DNA from: Marinicella algicola
Lineage (GTDB): Bacteria; Pseudomonadota; Gammaproteobacteria; Xanthomonadales; Marinicellaceae
Assembly: GCF_028401385.1 (NCBI RefSeq)
Contig: NZ_JAQOMR010000001.1
Location: 560,501 to 624,500, forward strand
Direction of reading: 5' to 3'
Length of the DNA: 64,000 nucleotides
Numbering within the stretch: the stretch's first letter is position 1; the number at the start of each line of letters is the position of its first letter. The notes beneath the pieces are model-generated. The model had not been told where the DNA came from, ran no database searches, and was given only the letters and a program-made list of their open reading frames with translations. Shown piece after piece: positions 59,148 to 64,000 of the stretch. The position numbers were made by a program, and so were the translations under genes.

Positions 59148-59224
59148 CTGTTGTCCGGTTCCAAGCACCGGGCCTTTTGCAGCTTTGCTGCTGGTCCCGG
59201 CTATCCGAAATCCCTTTTTCTTGC

Positions 59225-60226
59225 TCAGAGAAGCTTGCCCATGGCAACGGCCACGTCGGCCATGCGGTTGGAGAAGCCCCATTCATTGTCGTACCAGGAC
59301 AGCACGCGCACGAGCTTGCCTTCCAGAACCTTGGTCTGCTGGGCGGCAAAGATCGAGGAGGCCGGGTCGTGGTTGAAGTCGCGCGAGACGAGCGGCTCGT
59401 CGGAGTATTCGAGAACGCCCTTCAGTTCGCCTTCGGCCGCTTCCTTGATCGCGGCGTTGATTTCTTCCGCTGTGACGTCCCTGCTCGGAACGAACTTCAG
59501 GTCGACGACCGAGACGTTCGGCGTGGGAACGCGGATCGACGAGCCGTCAAGCTTGCCGTTCAGTTCTGGCAGAACCAGACCGACGGCCTTTGCCGCGCCG
59601 GTGGAGGTCGGGATCATCGACAGCGCTGCAGCACGGGCGCGGTAGAGGTCCTTGTGCATCGTGTCGAGCGTCGGCTGGTCACCCGTGTAGGAGTGGATCG
59701 TGGTCATGTAACCACGTTCGATGCCGAACGTCTTGCTCATTACATAGGCAACAGGTGCCAGGCAGTTGGTGGTGCACGAACCGTTGGAGACGATCAGATC
59801 GTCGTTCGTCAGCGTGTTGTGGTTGACACCATAGACGATCGTCTTGTCAGCGCCCTTGGAAGGGGCGGAAACCAGAACGCGCTTGGCACCCGATGCCAGC
59901 AGCATTTCTGCCTTTTCCTTGGCGGTGAAGATGCCGGTGCACTCCAGCGCAATATCAACATCGCTCCAGGGCAGTTCCTTGGGGTCGCGGATCGCGGTGA
60001 CGCGCATCGGGCCAAGGCCGGCGTCGATGGTGTCGCCCTTGACGGTCACTTCGTGCGGGAAACGTCCGTGAACGGAATCGTATTTCAGCAAATGAGCATT
60101 GGTTTCGACCGGGCCGAGATCGTTGATGGCCACGACTTCGATGTCCTTGCGGCCCGATTCGACGATGGCACGCAGAACATTGCGGCCGATACGACCGAAG
60201 CCGTTAATGGCAACTTTAACTGTCAT
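59225..60226 (-). CDS. gap: type I glyceraldehyde-3-phosphate dehydrogenase
   Basis: The glycolytic and gluconeogenic NAD enzyme. 333 residues from [21 protein letters not shown] upstream supports ATG 60226 over a longer frame. GFGRIG is the NAD loop, Asp36 after IN suggests NAD rather than NADP, and Cys151 in SNGSCTTNC is catalytic. Intact. It lies downstream of tkt with its own likely promoter, as in rhizobial tkt-gap clusters. Confidence 0.97.
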   Translation of the reverse strand: MTVKVAINGFGRIGRNVLRAIVESGRKDIEVVAINDLGPVETNAHLLKYDSVHGRFPHEVTVKGDTIDAGLGPMRVTAIRDPKELPWSDVDIALECTGIFTAKEKAEMLLASGAKRVLVSAPSKGADKTIVYGVNHNTLTNDDLIVSNGSCTTNCLAPVAYVMSKTFGIERGYMTTIHSYTGDQPTLDTMHKDLYRARAAALSMIPTSTGAAKAVGLVLPELNGKLDGSSIRVPTPNVSVVDLKFVPSRDVTAEEINAAIKEAAEGELKGVLEYSDEPLVSRDFNHDPASSIFAAQQTKVLEGKLVRVLSWYDNEWGFSNRMADVAVAMGKLL

Positions 60227-60426
60227 GGTAGGGACTCCTATTCGCGAGTAGAGTTTTACAAAACGCAGAGCCGCCGGATGGCGTTCTAGGGGCGGCTGAG
60301 CAATCCATTTAGAGACTGTTAGCGCATCGGCCATCGCGCACCGGTAAGCTGGCAGCCCTGATATAGACATTTTTCGCCGGAAATTCAGCATCCGACTGGC
60401 AAAATGCTGTTCTTTTCGACAAGAGA

Positions 60427-60449
60427 CAGCCCGGCAACAGGCCGGGCTG
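60427..60449 (-). terminator. terminator of tkt
   Basis: CAGCCCGGC-AACAG-GCCGGGCTG, a perfect 9-bp stem, is followed on the - strand by TCTCTTGT. It lies 22 bases after the tkt stop, so gap is probably mainly expressed from its own promoter. Confidence 0.7.
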
Positions 60450-60471
60450 CTCGGTTCATTGTATCAGCCGC

Positions 60472-62455
60472 TTAGGCGCGCTTGTTCTCGACCGCCTCGA
60501 CAACCGCCTCAGCGGTAATGCCGAAGTGCTTGAACAGGTCGGGACCCTTGCCGGATGCACCATAGCCGTTCATGCCGATGAAGATGCCGTCATTGCCAAT
60601 GAAGGTGTCCCAGCCCATTCTGATCGCGGCTTCGACGCCAACCTTGATCGGCGAATTGCCGATGATGGCCTTCTGGTAGTCTTCCGGCTGTTCAAAGAAC
60701 AGTTCCATGCACGGCACCGAAACGACGCGGGTGGTGATGCCCTTGCCGTCAAGCATCTTCTGGGCTTCGACAGCCAGACCGACTTCCGAGCCGGAGGCGA
60801 AGATTGTGACTTCGGCTTCATTGGCCGGGATCAGATCATAGGCACCCGTGGCGCAGAGGTTCTTCTCGGAATAGTCGAGACGAACGGCCGGCAGGTTCTG
60901 GCGGGTCAGCGCGATGCCTGAAGGGGCATGCTGGCTTTCAAGTGCAAGCTGCCAGCATTCGGCCGTTTCCATGGCATCTGCCGGACGGAACATCAAAAGG
61001 CCCGGGATTGCCCTGAGCGAAGCCATCTGTTCGACAGGTTCGTGGGTCGGACCATCTTCGCCGACGCCGATCGAATCATGCGTCCAGACATGAATGACAC
61101 GGATGCCCATGATCGCGGCCAGTCGCACCGAGGTACGGCAATAGTCCGAGAAGATCAGGAAGCCGCCGGAATAGGGGATCAACCCGCCGTGGAGTGCGAT
61201 ACCGTTCATGGCGGCAGCCATGGCGTGTTCGCGGATGCCCCAGTGGAGGAACCGGCCGGAAAAATCGTCGGGCGTGATCGACGGTGTCTGGCTGGTATCG
61301 GTGTTGTTCGAGCCGGTCAGGTCGGCAGAGCCGCCGAGCGTTTCCGGGATCGCACCGTTGATGACCTCGAGAGCATTCTGCGAAGATTTGCGCGAAGCCA
61401 GTGTCGGCTTTTCGTCCGCCAGCTTCTGCTTGTATTTCTGTACCGTACGGTCGAAGGAGCCCGGCAGTTCGCCGGCAAAGCGGCGGTTGAACTCGGCCTT
61501 GATTTCGGCCTTCGTGCCGTTCAGGCGCTCGTCCCACTCGACGCGAGCCTTGGTGGAGCGCAGTCCTGCAACGCGCCATGCGTCCAGAATGTCTTCCGGC
61601 AGTTCGAAGGGCGCATATTCCCAACCAAGGGCCTTGCGGGTTTCGGCGATTTCTTCGTCACCGAGCGGCGAGCCATGGGCCTTGTTGGTCCCGGCCTTTT
61701 TAGGTGCACCATAACCGATGGTCGTCTTGCAGGCGATCATTGTCGGCTTGTCGGACTTCTGTGCTTCCTCAATAGCGGCAGCGACTTCATCCGGATTGTG
61801 GCCGTCAATGTCGATCGTGTGCCAGTTGGCCGAACGGAAGCGGGCATGCTGGTCAGTCGAGATCGGCGAGCGAAACAGCACCGTCGATGGTGATCGAGTT
61901 GTTGTCCCAGAACAGGATCAGCTTGCTAAGCTTCAGGTGGCCGGCAAGCGTGATCGCTTCCTGGCTGATACCTTCCATCAGGCAGCCATCACCACACAGT
62001 GCATAGGTGTAGTGATCCATCAACTTTTCGCCGAACTCGTCGGCAAGCTTGCGCTCGGCAATTGCCATGCCGACGGCGTTGCCGATGCCCTGGCCGAGCG
62101 GACCGGTGGTCGTCTCGATGCCGGAAGCGTGTCCGTATTCCGGGTGACCGGCGGTCTTGGAGCCGAGCTGGCGGAAATTCTTCAGGTCATCAAGCGTCAT
62201 ATCCTCGTAGCCGAGGAGGTAAAGCAGTGAATAAAGCAGCATGGAGCCGTGGCCGGCAGACAGCACAAAGCGGTCGCGGTTGGGCCAGTTCGGGTTCTTG
62301 GGATCGAAACGCATGAACCGCGTAAACAGCACCGTCGCGACATCGGCTGCGCCCATCGGCAGACCGGGATGTCCCGAATTGGCTTTCTGTACGGCGTCCA
62401 TGGAGAGGAAACGGATCGCGTTGGCCATCCGGTTGTGTTTTTCAAGAGAAGTCAT
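60472..62455 (-). CDS. tkt: transketolase (frameshifted)
   Basis: A thiamine-diphosphate enzyme of the pentose phosphate and Calvin pathways, 660 residues after repair. N-terminal substrate loop [12 protein letters not shown]; the ThDP motif [13 protein letters not shown] (from residue 155); middle domain [18 protein letters not shown]. One base is extra at 61858-61864 (CGAGATC on + strand, i.e. GATCTCG in the gene, for GATTCG), which restores [14 protein letters not shown]. Upstream of gap on the same strand. Confidence 0.95.
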
Positions 62456-63017
62456 GTGTTCTTCGCTTTTCTTGATTCTGAGGGATTACGTGGTGCGTTG
62501 GAAATCCCGGCTCATGCGGCCGGGCGGCAGTGATGCCGGTTAAATTACAGAGTTACCCGAACCAATCAAGGCGGCAAATACGAAAGCGCCCCGACGGACC
62601 TCGAGCCCGAAAACGCGTGGACACTACACCATTTCAAATGGGGCCGCCACAGCTTAACCAGCCATGGTGTAATATGGTGCATTCAATGCTTCTTTCCAGC
62701 GTTTATCGTGTCTCTAAATCGATTGATATATGAGGTTTATTACCGTTTCATTGTTTTATGACAAATCGGGGCGGGTCAGCGCAGTTCGAAAGCTTGCGCG
62801 CGGCTTTGCGGACCCTGACGCCCCCTGATGAACGAGTCCGGGGGCCGAGTTTCCACTTGACAATGCTGTCTCTCAGTTGACGTCGGCTGTTAACACTCCC
62901 TAAGATCATAATGAAATTTCGGGCATCTTGACGATTCGAAAAGCCTGTTTTGCACTAGATGGTGGCAGGGTTCGCGATAATTCAAGCAATGCGCGTCTCT
63001 CTTCGGGAGGAAAGTCA
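62456..63017. other. intergenic region between tkt and the DUF4164-zapA genes
   Basis: About 560 bases with no supported gene. It must hold the tkt promoter. An inverted repeat TACACCAT (62625-62632)…ATGGTGTA (62664-62671), a third ATGGTGCA at 62674-62681, and the palindrome CATTTCAAATG at 62630-62640 cluster about 170-230 bases upstream of tkt and may be regulator sites. GCCCCC (62820-62825)/GGGGGC (62840-62845) forms a small hairpin. AT-rich stretch 62700-62760. Confidence 0.45.
62877..62906 (+). promoter_or_regulatory. candidate promoter of the DUF4164-zapA-6S unit
   Basis: TTGACG at 62877-62882 and TAAGAT at 62901-62906 with an 18-base spacer, about 110 bases upstream of the first gene. 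A second TTGACG at 62928 lacks a clear -10. Confidence 0.5.
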
Positions 63018-63299
63018 ATGGTGGCGGAAACGGGACGGCTCGGCAATGCGCTTCAGGCGCTGGAAAAGGCGCTTTCGGGGCTGGAAAACGCCGTGGATGC
63101 CCGTGCCGACAAGCTTCAGAACCGTGAAGATCTCGAAAACGAGGTTCGTATTGTCCATGAGGATCGAGCCGGGCTTGCGCGTGAGCTTGACCAGGCGCAG
63201 TTTCGGGCCAACCGGCTGGAAGAGGTGAACCGCGAGGTCTCCCGCAGGCTGGTGACGGCGATGGAGACGATCCGCTCTGTTCTCGATCACGAGAAATAG
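63018..63299 (+). CDS. DUF4164 family coiled-coil protein
   Basis: A 93-residue, almost wholly helical protein (LGNALQALEKALSGLENAV, LARELDQAQFRANRLEEVN). DUF4164 has no known function, but it sits before zapA in many Rhizobiales, which suggests a division role. The start is ATG 63018 with GGGAGG at 63005-63010. zapA follows 22 bases downstream. Intact. Confidence 0.82.
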   Translation: MVAETGRLGNALQALEKALSGLENAVDARADKLQNREDLENEVRIVHEDRAGLARELDQAQFRANRLEEVNREVSRRLVTAMETIRSVLDHEK

Positions 63300-63321
63300 G
63301 CGGCAAGAGGAACAGGGGCAT

Positions 63322-63687
63322 ATGGCGCAAGTCACCGTCAATATCGATGGCAAGGCCTATCGAATGGCCTGTGAAGCGGGGCAGGAGGATCACCTCGTCG
63401 ACCTCGCGGACCGTTTCGATTCCTATATCGGCAATCTGCGCGGCCAGTTTGGCGAGATTGGCGACCTCAGGCTGACGGTTATGGCTGGCATCATGATCAT
63501 GGATGAACTGCACGATCTCCAGGCTCTTGTTGATGCCAATGCCGCAGAGCTCAATGATCTGCGCACAAAAGCGGGCTCGGCGGACAGTGCACAGGCTGCC
63601 CACGAAGATGAATTGGCGAGCGTATTGGAAAACCTTGCCGAGCGGCTTTCGAGCCTTTCCAAAAAGGTTTCCGGCGTCGAAAAATAG
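63322..63687 (+). CDS. zapA: cell division protein ZapA
   Basis: A FtsZ-ring associated protein of 121 residues. The globular head MAQVTVNIDGKAYRMACE…GQEDHLVDLADRFD is typical, then a coiled-coil tail. It bundles FtsZ filaments at mid-cell. It follows DUF4164 and precedes the 6S RNA locus, the usual order in alphaproteobacteria and E. coli. Intact. Confidence 0.93.
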   Translation: MAQVTVNIDGKAYRMACEAGQEDHLVDLADRFDSYIGNLRGQFGEIGDLRLTVMAGIMIMDELHDLQALVDANAAELNDLRTKAGSADSAQAAHEDELASVLENLAERLSSLSKKVSGVEK

Positions 63688-63789
63688 CTTTTTCCAGCCA
63701 TTTGGCTGCTTGCGCTGGCGCGCGATCAGAAATCGTAGCGGTGAAGCGTTTTCCCTCTGGCAGGTGGACGGCGAGAAGCCTATATAGGT

Positions 63790-63959
63790 ATTACGGTCTG
63801 CGCTTCTCGACAGGAATCAACGAATCCCCGGGGCCTTACTTGATCCTAAGGGAGCTGTCCCTGACCTCGCTCGTGGGCTTGGTTATATGGCGCCCACCTA
63901 CTTATGTAGGCGCCCAGGATCCAACAGATTCCATCGGTCGCCGTGGACCGCATATTTTT
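63790..63959 (+). ncRNA. ssrS: 6S RNA
   Basis: 6S RNA binds the RNA polymerase holoenzyme and imitates an open promoter. The call rests on place (between zapA and a likely 5-formyl-THF cyclo-ligase gene) and shape. The ends pair (CGGTC at 63794-63798 with GACCG at 63946-63950), AGGGA/TCCCT forms an inner hairpin, CCTAC/GTAGG a second one, and T6 ends it at 63955-63960. TATATA at 63781-63786 is a likely -10 box. Exact ends are estimates. Confidence 0.7.
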
Positions 63960-63983
63960 TGACGCAAGCAGTCAGGAGCGCTT

Positions 63984-64000
63984 GTGAACGACCTGCCAGA
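63984..64000 (+). CDS. start of next gene, probably 5-formyltetrahydrofolate cyclo-ligase
   Basis: GTG 63984 begins NDLP… with CAGGAG at 63973-63978. Only five codons are in the window. The name comes from the conserved zapA-6S RNA-cyclo-ligase order, not from the sequence itself. Confidence 0.4.

Noticed and set aside
62820..62845. Hammerhead-ribozyme-like CTGATGA next to a GC hairpin
   Set aside because: The other core elements (GAAA and a cleavage site with stems I-III) are missing. CTGATGA alone is common.

Overview
This is chromosomal core DNA of an alphaproteobacterium of the order Hyphomicrobiales (Rhizobiales), most like the Rhizobiaceae. That rests on the close match of RplJ, RplL, RpoB and RpoC to rhizobial proteins as I remember them, on the order tRNA-Trp-secE-nusG-rplKAJL-rpoBC, on purM/purN beside perM-hdaA-ppk-ppx, and on gap/tkt followed by a DUF4164 gene, zapA and a 6S RNA locus. 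A NaChBac-type sodium channel gene hints at a marine or saline relative (for example Martelella or Hoeflea), but that is inference. I see no insertion sequence, prophage, integrase or CRISPR array.

Layout. 1-6.6 kb: a TPR-methyltransferase, molybdenum cofactor genes mobA and moaA with a DMT exporter between them, and small oxidoreductase/DUF genes. 6.6-11.9 kb: a large DUF3772-MscS channel and a dimethylglycine/sarcosine dehydrogenase. 12-24.4 kb: tRNA-Trp and the ribosomal-protein/RNA-polymerase cluster, with several strong RNA hairpins. 24.4-28.2 kb: a TetR-controlled ABC-2 exporter resembling E. coli cecR-ybhGFSR. 28.5-36.4 kb: a lone TRAP binding protein, a flavin reductase, a LacI regulator, rplY, an MHYT-GGDEF-EAL protein and prs. 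36.4-42 kb: a lipoprotein, an M24 peptidase and the lgt-midA-pgeF operon, with ubiK divergent. 42-49 kb: ybjN-proC-csaA, a MarR-OmpR-EnvZ operon, a metallo-hydrolase and purMN. 49.5-57 kb: perM-hdaA-ppk-ppx, the sodium channel and a lipase-like MBL protein. 57-64 kb: yebC, a luciferase-like monooxygenase, gap, tkt, DUF4164, zapA, 6S RNA and the start of the next gene.

The main feature of the window is a technical signal. About 43 single-base frameshifts interrupt 28 genes, including the essential secE, rpoB, rpoC and prs. About 35 are explained by one base missing from a short homopolymer. Eight carry an extra base, and six of those eight have CGAGA (or TCTCG) where the protein calls for CGAA (or TTCG). 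The genes are therefore almost certainly intact in the organism, and the reading is of a long-read assembly with uncorrected errors. I give full gene spans and repaired lengths, and name the error site in each entry. I found no convincing new biological system. The best biological leads are the leader hairpins of the rpl-rpo cluster, the TetR operator with its slim exporter operon, the voltage-gated sodium channel, the GGDEF-degenerate MHYT protein and the repeat cluster upstream of ybjN.
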